Positions 36,604-45,871 of a stretch of DNA of 64,000 bases are shown here, in pieces (position 1 is the stretch's first letter; each line of letters opens with the position of its first letter). Under the pieces are notes generated by a model. That model had not been told where the DNA came from, made no database searches, and saw only the letters and a program-made list of their open reading frames with translations. The translations under genes and the position numbers were made by a program. This DNA comes from Fastidiosipila sanguinis (GTDB lineage Bacteria; Bacillota; Clostridia; Saccharofermentanales; Fastidiosipilaceae). The stretch lies in contig NZ_CP027226.1 of the NCBI RefSeq assembly GCF_002998295.1, positions 310,001-374,000 on the forward strand, in the 5' to 3' direction.

Positions 36604-38784
36604 CTATTCTAGGGTGCTTCCTTTAGAACCAGATTTCTGAGGCTGCCATTCTAATCTAATACTCCAGATGCTAAGTCCAATTATAATGAGATGTATAAGA
36701 ACGCTAATTATCCAGTAATTTCTGTCATGCAGCATAAGATTATTTACTTCTGCCAACCAGGCTAAGGAGAATAATTGTATTTCTCTAATATTGGCAAACA
36801 TTGCCAATGCAGGTAATACTGTAACGATGGTAGTGATAACTACAGAGATACTTGTATTTTTGGACCTAGCTGAGATTGCAGCAATAATAGAAGCCACGCT
36901 AATGCTTGCTATGAATCTAAATACGTACATGACAATGAAATAAGTTTGCATGGTCCAGAGACTTGGAAAATCTCCCCAACCACTGTGACTTTGTACTGGT
37001 ACATGTAAGTCCTTTAGTTGATCAAATTTATTGAATTCAAATACTCTAGTAACTTGTACCAGTGCAGAGATAGCTAAGGTGAATAGTAATGTTATCAAGA
37101 ATTTATAGCGACGTAATTTTCTATTTTCTGGAGTTATACGTAGTAAGCGTTTGGCATCAATAGAGTTTTCGCGTGCGAAAATACCCGAGGTTAAGAATAT
37201 TGCTGCTAGGAAGGTAGTAATAATATCTCGTAGGTCAGCACGAGAATTATCTAACCACTGGGCGTAAGTATCGTCATTAATTAAGTGAGCAGGAATTCCT
37301 CTTTGGGCTTCGATTTCTAAAACTTCCTTAAGCTGCTTTTCCACTCTATCTAGAGCATTGAGTTCAATCTCGACTAAATCATGTCTATTATTACTTAATA
37401 AATTATTTCTTTCTGCAGCAATCTCTTCTAAGGTAGTTTCAGAAACTTTTCCTTGGAAGACTTCTATATAATAGGCATACGCTTGCTGTTCAGAATCTTT
37501 GTAGCGGTAGGCGGTGTCTATACGGTGATAGAGTAAGCCGATTAATATTAGCAGTACAAGTAAACCTTTATCTGAGAATAAGACCTTCTTGAGTTCATTG
37601 AAGAAAATTCCTCCGCGACTATTAATTTTATCTGTCAAACGAATGAAATTATCCTTGATCTTACGGAGATATCTCCAAGTAGACTTACTGTGCAAAATTT
37701 TGGCGGTGGAAAATCTTTGGATGATAATAATTATACTTGCAGTTATAAATATTAAACAGAGGATTGGCCAAAGAATTATCATTTCTACCGGATGGTTAAA
37801 AATATTAATATTCTGATAGCGTCTAATTAAATCAAATGAGTTAAAACCATAAATAGGATTGACGAAATGCAAGATGTTAAAGACAGAATTAACTGGAATG
37901 CTAATATAGAGAATATAAAACATTATCCAAAAACCAGCTACAATTGATAAAACTGGAATAGCACGTTTGAGAAGTGTGTAGAGAGCAAAAATTATTAAGG
38001 CTACGGTAACAGCATTTATCCATTTAATCAAAAGAGCTAGAACAAAATAAACTGCAACTGTCATAGGATAGATTAAGGATCTGAAGTCGCTTATAGACTG
38101 GACTAGCCTACTTAGATCGTCCCAGCCGTAGATGAAGCCAGCAGTGATAATATTTCCACCATATAAGCCCAAACATAGTAATAATAGAGTGAAGATAATT
38201 GCTGAAATCTTTGAAATACCTAATCTTATTCTGCTCTGAGTTGCAGTCAGCAGTGGAAATAATTCTTCCTCATATTCCTGGGTGAACATTTGGGTTGTCA
38301 GCAAGATAATGAAAGCAAAGAGAATTAGATCTGAAAATTGAAAATCAAAGGGGCGAGTTACTTGTAGATCATACCCGATTTCTAAAGGTAAAGATTCTAG
38401 TCCAGCAAAATCTTTTACTGTTTTCTCGATATTGCGTTGATTATAGATAGTAATTTCTTCGCCACTTAGTGCAAAGGCATCTTCAGCGCGATCAGGAGTT
38501 CCTAGGATATAATCAGGATAGGTTTTTATGTAGTTTTGTTGTTGAGCTAAAGCGTTGAGAGCAGAGCTAGAAGCTAGGCCTCTTTCTTCAGAATTTGATA
38601 TTTCTTTTTTCTGGTCAGAAGACTTTAAATCTTTTAAAACCTCAACATAAGTATTGTAATCCTCTAGAATATGTCTATCCTTGTGTCTGAAATGTTGCTG
38701 AAACAAGAAAATATTTAAAATCAAGGCGAAAATAATAATTGTGATGGATTTTAGATTTAACCATTTACGTAATTCATAGAACAT
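36604..38784 (-). CDS. ABC transporter permease with internal duplication
   Basis: 726 residues, about twelve or more membrane segments. The N-terminal pattern, FYELRKWLNLKSITIIIF followed by a TM and an extracytoplasmic stretch with EDYNTYVEVLK, recurs at residues 394-446 (FFNELKKVLFSDKGLLVLL ... YAYYIEVFQG). The protein is therefore a tandem of two ABC-2-like halves. The ATPase gene lies 21 bp upstream on the same strand, so the pair forms a complete two-gene transporter, probably an exporter or a cell-envelope function. Substrate unknown. It ends just beyond the tRNA cluster terminator. Confidence 0.8.
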   Translation of the reverse strand: MFYELRKWLNLKSITIIIFALILNIFLFQQHFRHKDRHILEDYNTYVEVLKDLKSSDQKKEISNSEERGLASSSALNALAQQQNYIKTYPDYILGTPDRAEDAFALSGEEITIYNQRNIEKTVKDFAGLESLPLEIGYDLQVTRPFDFQFSDLILFAFIILLTTQMFTQEYEEELFPLLTATQSRIRLGISKISAIIFTLLLLCLGLYGGNIITAGFIYGWDDLSRLVQSISDFRSLIYPMTVAVYFVLALLIKWINAVTVALIIFALYTLLKRAIPVLSIVAGFWIMFYILYISIPVNSVFNILHFVNPIYGFNSFDLIRRYQNINIFNHPVEMIILWPILCLIFITASIIIIIQRFSTAKILHSKSTWRYLRKIKDNFIRLTDKINSRGGIFFNELKKVLFSDKGLLVLLILIGLLYHRIDTAYRYKDSEQQAYAYYIEVFQGKVSETTLEEIAAERNNLLSNNRHDLVEIELNALDRVEKQLKEVLEIEAQRGIPAHLINDDTYAQWLDNSRADLRDIITTFLAAIFLTSGIFARENSIDAKRLLRITPENRKLRRYKFLITLLFTLAISALVQVTRVFEFNKFDQLKDLHVPVQSHSGWGDFPSLWTMQTYFIVMYVFRFIASISVASIIAAISARSKNTSISVVITTIVTVLPALAMFANIREIQLFSLAWLAEVNNLMLHDRNYWIISVLIHLIIIGLSIWSIRLEWQPQKSGSKGSTLE

Positions 38785-38805
38785 TTATTGAACCTCATGC
38801 GATAG

Positions 38806-39657
38806 CTATATATTGAGTAAATCACCTTCGTTATAATAGAGGTAAACATCCTCTAGATTAGGGTTAACATTTCTTGCATTATTAGAGGGGCGCTCGTCAC
38901 TGATTACTCTAGCCATGACACCATTTACTGAGTGAAAGATATTGCCTACGAGATATTTCTTCTGCAAGTTTTCCAATTCGGTTTCATTGACTTGCATTTC
39001 AAAAACTTTGTCTTGGATATCATGTAACCACTCGCTTATAGGTTTACAGCCGATAATATTACCTTTTTTCAATAAAATTACTTGATTAGATATATATTCA
39101 ATATCACTGACAACGTGGGTTGCCAAAATAATAATTTTATTTGTAGAGAAGGAGCTGATTAAATTACGAATACGTATACGCTCAACTGGATCTAAACCAG
39201 CAGTTGGCTCATCCAAGAGCAGAACTTTGGGATCTCCAAGTAAGGCTTGAGCTAGTAACACGCGCTGCTTCATACCACCAGAAAATCCTTTCATCTTTTT
39301 GTGCGCTATATCTGCTAAATTAACAGCTTCTAGGAGAGCTTCTACTTGGACTTGGGCATTTTTTACTTTCTTTAGTTTTGCCATATAGTGGAGAAAGGCT
39401 CTAGCTGACATATCTCTATATAATGCTTGTTGTTGAGGCATAAAACCTAGAACTTCTAAAATATCTTGTGCCGGTTCAAGTTCGACTGTACCAGAATCTG
39501 CTTTTAAATTTTGGGAAATTATATTAAGTAGAGTACTTTTGCCAGAACCATTGGCACCAAGTAGACCATATATGCCAGGTTTTAAATTCATATCAAAGTC
39601 ATTGAGTGCTTTAATACTGCCATAAGATTTATTTACGTTGTTGATTTTTAATTGCAT
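38806..39657 (-). CDS. ABC transporter ATP-binding protein
   Basis: 283 residues. Walker A GANGSGKST, Q-loop FMPQQQALYRDMSA, signature FSGGMKQRVLLAQALLGD, Walker B VLLLDEPTAGLDPVERIR and H-loop LATHVV are all intact. This is the CcmA/DrrA-like group used with ABC-2 type permeases; the C-terminal 60 residues are a divergent extension. It is the first gene of the minus-strand pair, with a good promoter upstream. Confidence 0.92.
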   Translation of the reverse strand: MQLKINNVNKSYGSIKALNDFDMNLKPGIYGLLGANGSGKSTLLNIISQNLKADSGTVELEPAQDILEVLGFMPQQQALYRDMSARAFLHYMAKLKKVKNAQVQVEALLEAVNLADIAHKKMKGFSGGMKQRVLLAQALLGDPKVLLLDEPTAGLDPVERIRIRNLISSFSTNKIIILATHVVSDIEYISNQVILLKKGNIIGCKPISEWLHDIQDKVFEMQVNETELENLQKKYLVGNIFHSVNGVMARVISDERPSNNARNVNPNLEDVYLYYNEGDLLNI

Positions 39658-39689
39658 CTTGTATCCTCATATAACTTGTAAATGAACTT

Positions 39690-39719
39690 ATTATAATTTA
39701 ATATTAACATATATCACAA
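39690..39719 (-). promoter_or_regulatory. Promoter of the ABC exporter pair
   Basis: Read on the minus strand: TTGTGA (complement of 39714-39719), 18 bp, TATAAT (complement of 39690-39695). It lies 33 bp before the ATPase start codon. Confidence 0.6.
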
Positions 39720-39777
39720 TAAAATCTAAAAAGAGTTAATATTTTTGTGGAAGATAGACTTTTATAGAAGAGGTTAA

Positions 39778-41148
39778 ATGAAAAAAGTTTTTTTAGTATT
39801 ATTTTCACTGCTTTTTATAGTATCCTGCGATAGTACAGGTGATAAAGTTGATAATGGAAATACAAAAGCAGATAAATCACAAAATCAATATCAATATGCC
39901 CAACCATATAATCCATGGACAATAGCAGAGTCGGATGATTATTACTATCATATTTCAGAAAATTTTCTATATGCAATTTCTAAGAAAAATGGAAAAATAA
40001 AAGCTTTAGATAATAATCCGGATAGTTTGGCTGATAAAGAAACTGATATCGACAAACTAATTGAGAGTAATGCATTTTTCCATTCTCCACGATCTGTATA
40101 CTATAACGATAACAAGTTATATGTGTTGGCAAGCAAAAAGAAACTCTCTGAAAGAGAGAATACGGATAAATCAGATATTTATGAGGACTGTTTATATGAG
40201 GTGAATATAGATGGTAGTGGGCAGAAAGAATTATTTTTGCCGGGAGAATCTGTATACGAAGCTTTTATTCATGAAGGCTATTTTTATTATTCAACCTCAA
40301 ATATATGGGAAAAAATGGATTTAATAAATAGTGGTAACTTAGGAAAAGATAGTTTAGAAAATTTGGATTACAAAATCCAGAGAGTAGCCTTGGATAATGT
40401 GAAAAGTAAACCCGAGGTTATATATGAACAAAAAGCTGCAGGCTATATTCTAAGTATGAAAGTCTATGATGATTACTTGCATTTTTCTGATTATAAAATC
40501 ACTTCTGATGAAAAAAATGATAAAAAAGCAGTATATGAATTTACAGAAAAAATTTGTAATCTGAAGAATCTTGAAGTTAATGAAACGGTAAAAGTAGAGC
40601 AAAAAAATCCTAACTTAAAAATTAATAAATCATCGATAGTGCCTGTTGATGACGGAATCATGTATCTTTATAGTTTAGTTGATATACAAGAGGAAGAAGA
40701 ATTAAACAAATTAAAGCCGGAAGAGAAAATAGATAAAATTAAAAAAGGTGAAGTTGATTACCCTGAAACAAACTTTGTCAAAGCAAAATTTGACGGGACA
40801 ATTCTAGAGGAGTTTAAGATGAGCAGTAATTTGCATCCTGTTGCTTTTTTGAATGGTTATGGTAAGTATTTGTGCTTAGATAATTTATTATGGAGCAAAA
40901 ATGGACTTGCAGATACAAGGGAATTGCAAATCTTGAATACCAAAGGTGAATTATTAGATGAAGTAACACCACCTGAGAATGCAGGTATGATAATTGGAAT
41001 GGACAATGATTATATTTATGTAGATGTTGTGAACGCAAAACCGGGAAATGCACAACAGAATATAGATATTTATAGGGTTAATTTAAACAAAATTGGTACT
41101 GATGAATTTAAGTTTGAGCTGTTCTTTACTAGGAGTGGAAGGAAGTAA
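39778..41148 (+). CDS. Putative lipoprotein, function unknown
   Basis: 456 residues. A lipoprotein signal peptide (FLVLFSLLFIVSC, Cys about 17) is followed by a mature part rich in Tyr, Asp, Lys and repeated strand-like segments such as DDYYYHISENFLYAIS, HEGYFYYSTSN and YDDYLHFSDYKI. The spacing of these hydrophobic/aromatic strands suggests a beta-propeller-like exported protein of the DUF5050 kind, but I do not recognise a family with confidence. It is divergent from the ABC exporter genes, with 120 bp between them, and is followed by another unrecognised gene. Confidence 0.7.
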   Translation: MKKVFLVLFSLLFIVSCDSTGDKVDNGNTKADKSQNQYQYAQPYNPWTIAESDDYYYHISENFLYAISKKNGKIKALDNNPDSLADKETDIDKLIESNAFFHSPRSVYYNDNKLYVLASKKKLSERENTDKSDIYEDCLYEVNIDGSGQKELFLPGESVYEAFIHEGYFYYSTSNIWEKMDLINSGNLGKDSLENLDYKIQRVALDNVKSKPEVIYEQKAAGYILSMKVYDDYLHFSDYKITSDEKNDKKAVYEFTEKICNLKNLEVNETVKVEQKNPNLKINKSSIVPVDDGIMYLYSLVDIQEEEELNKLKPEEKIDKIKKGEVDYPETNFVKAKFDGTILEEFKMSSNLHPVAFLNGYGKYLCLDNLLWSKNGLADTRELQILNTKGELLDEVTPPENAGMIIGMDNDYIYVDVVNAKPGNAQQNIDIYRVNLNKIGTDEFKFELFFTRSGRK

Positions 41149-41204
41149 TTATAAGTGCATGCTAAAGGTAAATACTCTTTTGAAGGGATGCGTCTGAGGG
41201 ATTA

Positions 41205-42284
41205 ATGAAAATAGTAGACTTTCATGATTACAAAATAAATATTTCTATAGCTGAGCACGAGCAAGATAAAGAATTCATAAATAGTATTTATACCCTAGCT
41301 AATAATGATGAGCTAATAATTAAAGAGAAGGGTATGCCTTATGTATATTCAAGGATAAAGCTAGATGGCCATAAGTTACTTATAACTAATATTTGTAGCA
41401 TAAGTTTTTCTTTTGAAGGAAAAGAACTCTTTTTCAAACTACACAAAGCAGCTCCAATCGAGCACTTACGCTATGAGAAAGACAAGAATAGAAAACGTTA
41501 TGTTTTTTACAATACAGCCAAGTTTGAGAATCGTTTTACTAGAGATTATCAGAAATTTAGTTTGGATTTGCCATCTTCTATTGGGAATCTATATGCGAAT
41601 TATTCTTTAAACGTTCTATTCAATGAAAGCATGGGTGTGTTGTTTAGTGTAGATAAAATTGGCACAAGAGAATTCATTACTAACAAACAAATAAGTACAT
41701 ATATTATTGAAGGCAATACTCTAAAAGTGGATTTTATTGTTCCACATTTAATTAAAACAGCGGAAAGTTATAGTGAAATACCAGCTAATTCTAGAATAAC
41801 AGTTAATTCACTTGTTCAGAACAACTACCTTGAGCTGGGTAAGAACATGCAAATTCTAAGCAATAATATTGGTAATGAAGCGATCCTATTACAAGATATA
41901 AACGACGATATTAGAAAATTATATGTCGGCACCATAAAATATGGTCAATTGACCTCAAGCCTTATTTTTCAGGAATATTATTACTCCGCACTTTCAATTA
42001 AAAATGAGACTATTACTTTATATGGAAATAATATTTATCCAAAAGGTTATTTTGATACATTTTGTTCAAGCGATACTAAAGCTATGAAAAGCATCTATAA
42101 AAAATTATTTTCTAAAGATTTTAGATTCATTGAAGATTCAAATTGTATAAATGTAGTGAGCCTGAACAACCCAGAAAAAACATTTGCAAAAATATTTATA
42201 AAGGACAAAAATGAAATTTCCATTTTTATTTATGAGTGTTCGTTAAAAATTTCAAAAGATAATATTGTTTTTATTAAAAATTAA
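41205..42284 (+). CDS. Hypothetical protein, function unknown
   Basis: 359 residues, no signal peptide or membrane segment. The composition is rich in Ile, Lys, Asn and Ser with many short beta-like segments (for example KLLITNICSISFSFEGKELF). No recognisable motif. It starts 56 bp after the preceding lipoprotein gene with GAGGGA upstream of the ATG; the two may form one unit. Its stop lies only 26 bp before the promoter of the Mn riboswitch. Strongly AT-rich codon use suggests a less conserved, possibly lineage-specific gene. Confidence 0.65.
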   Translation: MKIVDFHDYKINISIAEHEQDKEFINSIYTLANNDELIIKEKGMPYVYSRIKLDGHKLLITNICSISFSFEGKELFFKLHKAAPIEHLRYEKDKNRKRYVFYNTAKFENRFTRDYQKFSLDLPSSIGNLYANYSLNVLFNESMGVLFSVDKIGTREFITNKQISTYIIEGNTLKVDFIVPHLIKTAESYSEIPANSRITVNSLVQNNYLELGKNMQILSNNIGNEAILLQDINDDIRKLYVGTIKYGQLTSSLIFQEYYYSALSIKNETITLYGNNIYPKGYFDTFCSSDTKAMKSIYKKLFSKDFRFIEDSNCINVVSLNNPEKTFAKIFIKDKNEISIFIYECSLKISKDNIVFIKN

Positions 42285-42310
42285 TTTTCTAAACTAAGAG
42301 TTTTAAGCGC

Positions 42311-42339
42311 TTGAAAGATTTTTTGATAAATTGTAAAAT
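42311..42339 (+). promoter_or_regulatory. Promoter of the riboswitch-P-type ATPase unit
   Basis: TTGAAA (42311-42316), 17-bp spacer, TAAAAT (42334-42339). Transcription would begin around 42345, at the 5' edge of the riboswitch. Confidence 0.7.
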
Positions 42340-42342
42340 AGC

Positions 42343-42440
42343 AATTAGCTAAAGGGAGTAACAGCCGTTTAACGGAGATTTTGTCAACAATCTCGATTTT
42401 ATAATCTGGCAAAATCAGCAAATGTGAGACGCTAGCGATA
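42343..42440 (+). promoter_or_regulatory. yybP-ykoY (manganese) riboswitch
   Basis: The hallmark conserved blocks appear in order: AAAGGGAGTA (42351-42360), GTCA within TTGTCAACA near 42383 and GTGAGAC (42424-42430). Between them are foldable arms, CCGTT/AACGG and GAGATT/AATCTC (42375-42380, 42389-42394). The outer P1 helix can form between TTAGC (42345-42349) and GCTAG (42431-42435). That 3' strand also forms the 5' arm of an intrinsic terminator, so Mn2+ binding that stabilises P1 would prevent termination and switch the gene on. yybP-ykoY RNAs are known to bind Mn2+ and to control Mn exporters including P-type ATPases, as found downstream here. Confidence 0.85.
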
Positions 42441-42458
42441 AAACGCGGCGCTTTTTTT
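42430..42458 (+). terminator. Riboswitch-controlled intrinsic terminator
   Basis: CGCTAGCG (42430-42437) pairs with CGCGGCG (42444-42450) with one bulged A, loop ATAAAA, followed by C and seven T. It shares GCTAG with P1 of the upstream riboswitch, so the two structures are mutually exclusive. Confidence 0.78.
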
Positions 42459-42492
42459 ATGTCAAAATAAGCCCCAAGAAAAAGGAGAAAAT

Positions 42493-45435
42493 ATGTCAGA
42501 AGAATCAAAAGATGTTAAATACTCTGTAGAGAATCCTTATATTGGATCTGTTCAGAGTGTGTTGGGTGCGCAAAACGTTGATCCTAATCATGGTTTAGAT
42601 AATGATGAAGTTCATAAACGTTTAGGTGAGTATGGATATAACAAGCTCAAAGAAGAGCAAAAAACACCTATTTGGAAAAGATTTGTAGAACAATTCAAAG
42701 ATGTAATGGTTTTAGTTTTGATAGTTGCAGCAATCCTCTCTGGATTCTTAGGTGACTGGATTGAAATGATCATTATTATCTCTGTTGTTATTATCAATGC
42801 GGTCCTTGGTGTTATACAAGAGGGTAGAGCAGCAGATGCTGTCGCAGCTCTTCAAGATATGAGCTCACCTACAGCTAGAGTTTTGAGAAATGGAAATCAA
42901 GAGATTGTTAAATCCCAAGAAATTGTTCCAGGAGATATTATTATTTTAGAAGCTGGTGACATTGTTCCAGCTGATGCTAGATTAATTGAATCATCTAATA
43001 TGAAAGCTGATGAATCAGCTTTAACCGGTGAATCTGTAGCAGTTGATAAAGATGCTGAATTTAATACTGATAAACAAGTCGGAATTGGTGATAGAGTCAA
43101 TATGGTATTTAGTTCTACAGCTATTACTTACGGTAGAGGTAAGGCTATTGTCACAAGCGCTGGTCAAAATACCGAAATGGGTAAAATTGCAGAACGTTTG
43201 TCTAATATCGAAGATGAAGAAACACCATTACAAAAGAACCTAAACCAATTGGGTAAATATTTAGCAGCAATCGTCCTAGGAGTTATCTTAATTACATTTG
43301 TTGTGGGAATTATGAAAAATGGTGCCATTCTAGATATGTTGATGGCAGCTGTTGCTCTAGGTGTTGCAGCAATTCCAGAAGGTTTATCAGCTGTTGTTAC
43401 AATCGTCTTGGCTATTGGTATGAATAGAATGGCTGAGCAAAATGCTATTGTTAAGAAACTTCTGGCTGTTGAGACTTTAGGTTCTGTTAACTATATTTGT
43501 TCAGACAAGACAGGTACTTTGACCAAGAATGAAATGACTGTAACTAAACTCTATACTGATAAACAAGTATTTGAAGTAAGTGGTAAAGGTTACGCTCCAG
43601 AAGGAGAAATTAGAAACTCCAAAGATAATTTAATTGAAACAGACCCTATCTTGGATAGATTAATGGACATTGCAGTTTTGTGTAATGAAGCAGAACTAAA
43701 TCAAAGCAGAGATAATAACTGGGAAATTATTGGAGATCCTACCGAAGCAGCTATGCTATCTGTAGCAGGTAAATACGGTAAAACAAGAAAAGAAACAAGT
43801 AAAAACTATACACGTTTAGGAGACTTGCCATTTGACTCAGCACGTAAGATGATGTCAGTATTCTATGATGGTTTTGACGAAGGTAAGTTATCTTTAACTA
43901 AAGGTGCTCCTGACGTAGTTATAAACTTATGTACAAAAGAACTTACTTCAGAAGGTGTTGTTGAGTTAACAGAAGCTAGAAAACAAGAAATCTTAGAGCA
44001 AAACTCAGAATTCGCTCAAAGTGCTTTGAGAGTTTTATCATTTGCATATAGTGAGCATAATGATGGTGACTTCTCAGATGCAGAAAAAGATTTAGTATTT
44101 GTTGGTTTCATGGGTATGATTGACCCAGCTAGACCAGAAGCTAAAAAATCAATTGCAGTTGCACACGATGCTGGTATCAAAGTAGTTATGATTACAGGTG
44201 ACCATAAGGATACAGCAGTAGCTATTGCGAAAGATTTAGATTTACTTGAAGAAGACTCAAATGTATTCACAGGTGCTGAGATTGAAGCAATGAGCGATGA
44301 AGAGCTTCGCTCAGTTGTAGAAAATACTGTAGTATACGCAAGAGTTTCTCCAGAACACAAAGTTAGAATTGTTGAAGCGCTAAAAGAAGAAGGCAACATC
44401 GTATCAATGACAGGTGACGGTGTTAACGATGCTCCAGCTCTTAAGAAAGCTGATATTGGTGTCGCAATGGGAATAACTGGTACTGAAGTTTCTAAGAGTG
44501 CAGCCGATATGATTTTGACTGACGATAACTTCTCAACAATTGTTGATGCAGTTGAATCAGGTAGAGTTATCTATAGTAATATTAGAAAATTTGTTGGTTT
44601 CTTATTATCATGTAACATTGGTGAAGTTCTAGTTATTTTCATTGCTATGTTGGTATTTGGCCCAGATATGTTGCCATTACTACCAATTCAATTACTATGG
44701 CTAAACTTGATTACTGACTCATTCCCAGCTTTGGCATTAGGACAAGAGCAAGCAGAACCAGATATTATGGATCAAGACCCTAGAGGTAAGAATGCTAAGA
44801 TTTTAGATGCTGATATGATTGGGTCAATTTGTGTGCAAGCTGTTGCAATTTTCATTGCTGTATTTGCAGCATTTATGATTGGTCTAAATGAATATGGTAT
44901 CCGTATGGTTGACCAACAAGGTGATCCTATCCATGAGACTGTATTTATGTACTCAGATGAAAGTATTTTCTCCAGAGATGTGGTCCAAGCTGAAATGGTA
45001 GATGGTGAACTAAAACCTATGGAATCAGGATTGAAGTATGAGTACCATAATGGTTATTTTGAAGAAGATGGTAAGCAAGTAAACTTCCAAGCTGATAATG
45101 GTGCTTTGACATTTGCGTTCTTAACGTTGATCTTAGCTGAGTTGTTCAGAGCTTACAGTAATAGGTCTGAGCACTATAGTGTATTTAGACTAGGTGTATT
45201 TACTAACAAGTACTTGAATAAAGCGATTCTACTTTCAGTTGCTTTGACAGTGTTAGTTGTATATATTCCAGGTGTTAACACAGTATTTGGTACGCTAGCA
45301 ATTAACTTTATGGATTGGTTGATAATCTTAGGTTTAGCTTTCATACCATTTATTATTGGAGAGTTCTACAAATGGGTATTCCATCATGAGACTCGTGAGC
45401 AAAAAGAAGCAAGAATTGCTGCAGGTAAAGCTTAG
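42493..45435 (+). CDS. P-type cation ATPase, Ca2+/Mn2+ type, under Mn riboswitch control
   Basis: 980 residues. The N-terminal cation ATPase domain, TGES in SALTGESVAV, the TM4 motif PEGLSA, the phosphorylation site ICSDKTGTLTKNEM (D338) and the hinge TGDGVNDAPALKKADIG are intact. The C-terminal membrane part (six segments) holds a polar extracytoplasmic insertion, about residues 810-870 (EYGIRMVDQQ onward). By sequence it is in the SERCA/PMCA-like calcium group. The Mn2+ riboswitch upstream argues that its job is to export excess Mn2+, perhaps also Ca2+. AAAAGGAG lies before the ATG. Single-gene unit. Confidence 0.93.
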   Translation: MSEESKDVKYSVENPYIGSVQSVLGAQNVDPNHGLDNDEVHKRLGEYGYNKLKEEQKTPIWKRFVEQFKDVMVLVLIVAAILSGFLGDWIEMIIIISVVIINAVLGVIQEGRAADAVAALQDMSSPTARVLRNGNQEIVKSQEIVPGDIIILEAGDIVPADARLIESSNMKADESALTGESVAVDKDAEFNTDKQVGIGDRVNMVFSSTAITYGRGKAIVTSAGQNTEMGKIAERLSNIEDEETPLQKNLNQLGKYLAAIVLGVILITFVVGIMKNGAILDMLMAAVALGVAAIPEGLSAVVTIVLAIGMNRMAEQNAIVKKLLAVETLGSVNYICSDKTGTLTKNEMTVTKLYTDKQVFEVSGKGYAPEGEIRNSKDNLIETDPILDRLMDIAVLCNEAELNQSRDNNWEIIGDPTEAAMLSVAGKYGKTRKETSKNYTRLGDLPFDSARKMMSVFYDGFDEGKLSLTKGAPDVVINLCTKELTSEGVVELTEARKQEILEQNSEFAQSALRVLSFAYSEHNDGDFSDAEKDLVFVGFMGMIDPARPEAKKSIAVAHDAGIKVVMITGDHKDTAVAIAKDLDLLEEDSNVFTGAEIEAMSDEELRSVVENTVVYARVSPEHKVRIVEALKEEGNIVSMTGDGVNDAPALKKADIGVAMGITGTEVSKSAADMILTDDNFSTIVDAVESGRVIYSNIRKFVGFLLSCNIGEVLVIFIAMLVFGPDMLPLLPIQLLWLNLITDSFPALALGQEQAEPDIMDQDPRGKNAKILDADMIGSICVQAVAIFIAVFAAFMIGLNEYGIRMVDQQGDPIHETVFMYSDESIFSRDVVQAEMVDGELKPMESGLKYEYHNGYFEEDGKQVNFQADNGALTFAFLTLILAELFRAYSNRSEHYSVFRLGVFTNKYLNKAILLSVALTVLVVYIPGVNTVFGTLAINFMDWLIILGLAFIPFIIGEFYKWVFHHETREQKEARIAAGKA

Positions 45436-45456
45436 AGAAATATTAATAGCCAAAAT

Positions 45457-45497
45457 ACAAGCTTATTGCAAAGATAAAAATCTTGTGATAAGCTTGT
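45457..45497 (+). terminator. Long hairpin after the P-type ATPase gene
   Basis: ACAAGCTTAT (45457-45466) and ATAAGCTTGT (45488-45497) pair perfectly; a second inner stem (CAAAGAT with ATCTTG) closes on an AAAA loop. It lies 21 bp after the ATPase stop. There is no U tail after the 3' arm, so it may be a processing or stability hairpin, or a weak terminator before secG. Confidence 0.5.
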
Positions 45498-45535
45498 AAG
45501 GCTTTAAGAGAAGCGCTTATTGAAGGAGAGAAATC

Positions 45536-45775
45536 ATGGATGTAATGGTAACAATTTTAGCGGTTGTAATTATTTTAATAGCTTTAGGAACAATCTACTT
45601 GGTATTGCAACAAGACGAGAATGACCAAGGTTTAGGATCATTAAGTGGTAATACAGATTCTTTTTATAGCACAAATAAGGGAAGAACCAAAGATGTTTTC
45701 CTTAATCGCTTAACTAAAATTTTAATTACTGCATTTATTATTTTAAATGTTGTTGTTAACTTAATGATTGGTTAA
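45536..45775 (+). CDS. secG: Protein translocase subunit SecG
   Basis: 79 residues with two membrane segments (about 5-25 and 56-78) flanking a Gly/Ser/Asn loop, QGLGSLSGNTDSFYSTNKGRTKD. The GLGSLSG-type motif and the size fit SecG, the small non-essential partner of SecYE. GAAGGAGAG precedes the ATG. Its natural terminator downstream has been split by an insertion sequence. Confidence 0.88.
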   Translation: MDVMVTILAVVIILIALGTIYLVLQQDENDQGLGSLSGNTDSFYSTNKGRTKDVFLNRLTKILITAFIILNVVVNLMIG

Positions 45776-45796
45776 AGTTTAATTTTTTGAAATATG

Positions 45797-45815
45797 AAAA
45801 TAGTCCCATTGAGAA
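45797..45815 (+). terminator. Left arm of the split secG terminator
   Basis: AAAATAGTCCCATTGAGAA is complementary (with one extra T) to 47359-47376, just outside the other end of the IS. Rejoined without the IS and one GAA copy, the two halves give a stem of about 17 bp ending in TTTTT, the original secG terminator. The last three bases (GAA, 45813-45815) are one copy of the target duplication. Confidence 0.8.
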
Positions 45816-45818
45816 TGT

Positions 45819-45865
45819 ACCGACCCCCAAAAGTTAGACCAAAATCTAACGAATGGGAGGTCGGT
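45819..45865 (+). promoter_or_regulatory. Foldback at the IS left end covering the orfA ribosome-binding site
   Basis: ACCGACC (45819-45825) pairs with GGTCGGT (45859-45865), extended by CC/GG; an inner stem GTTAGA/TCTAAC (45833-45838, 45845-45850) lies inside. The 3' arm contains the GGGAGGT Shine-Dalgarno of orfA. A transcript reading in from outside (secG) would fold and hide the site. Confidence 0.55.
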
Positions 45866-45871
45866 ATTTTT

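Noticed and set aside
42281-42508. Minus-strand 75-codon frame over the P-type ATPase leader
   Set aside because: It is the complement of the promoter, Mn riboswitch and terminator, which explain the sequence fully.
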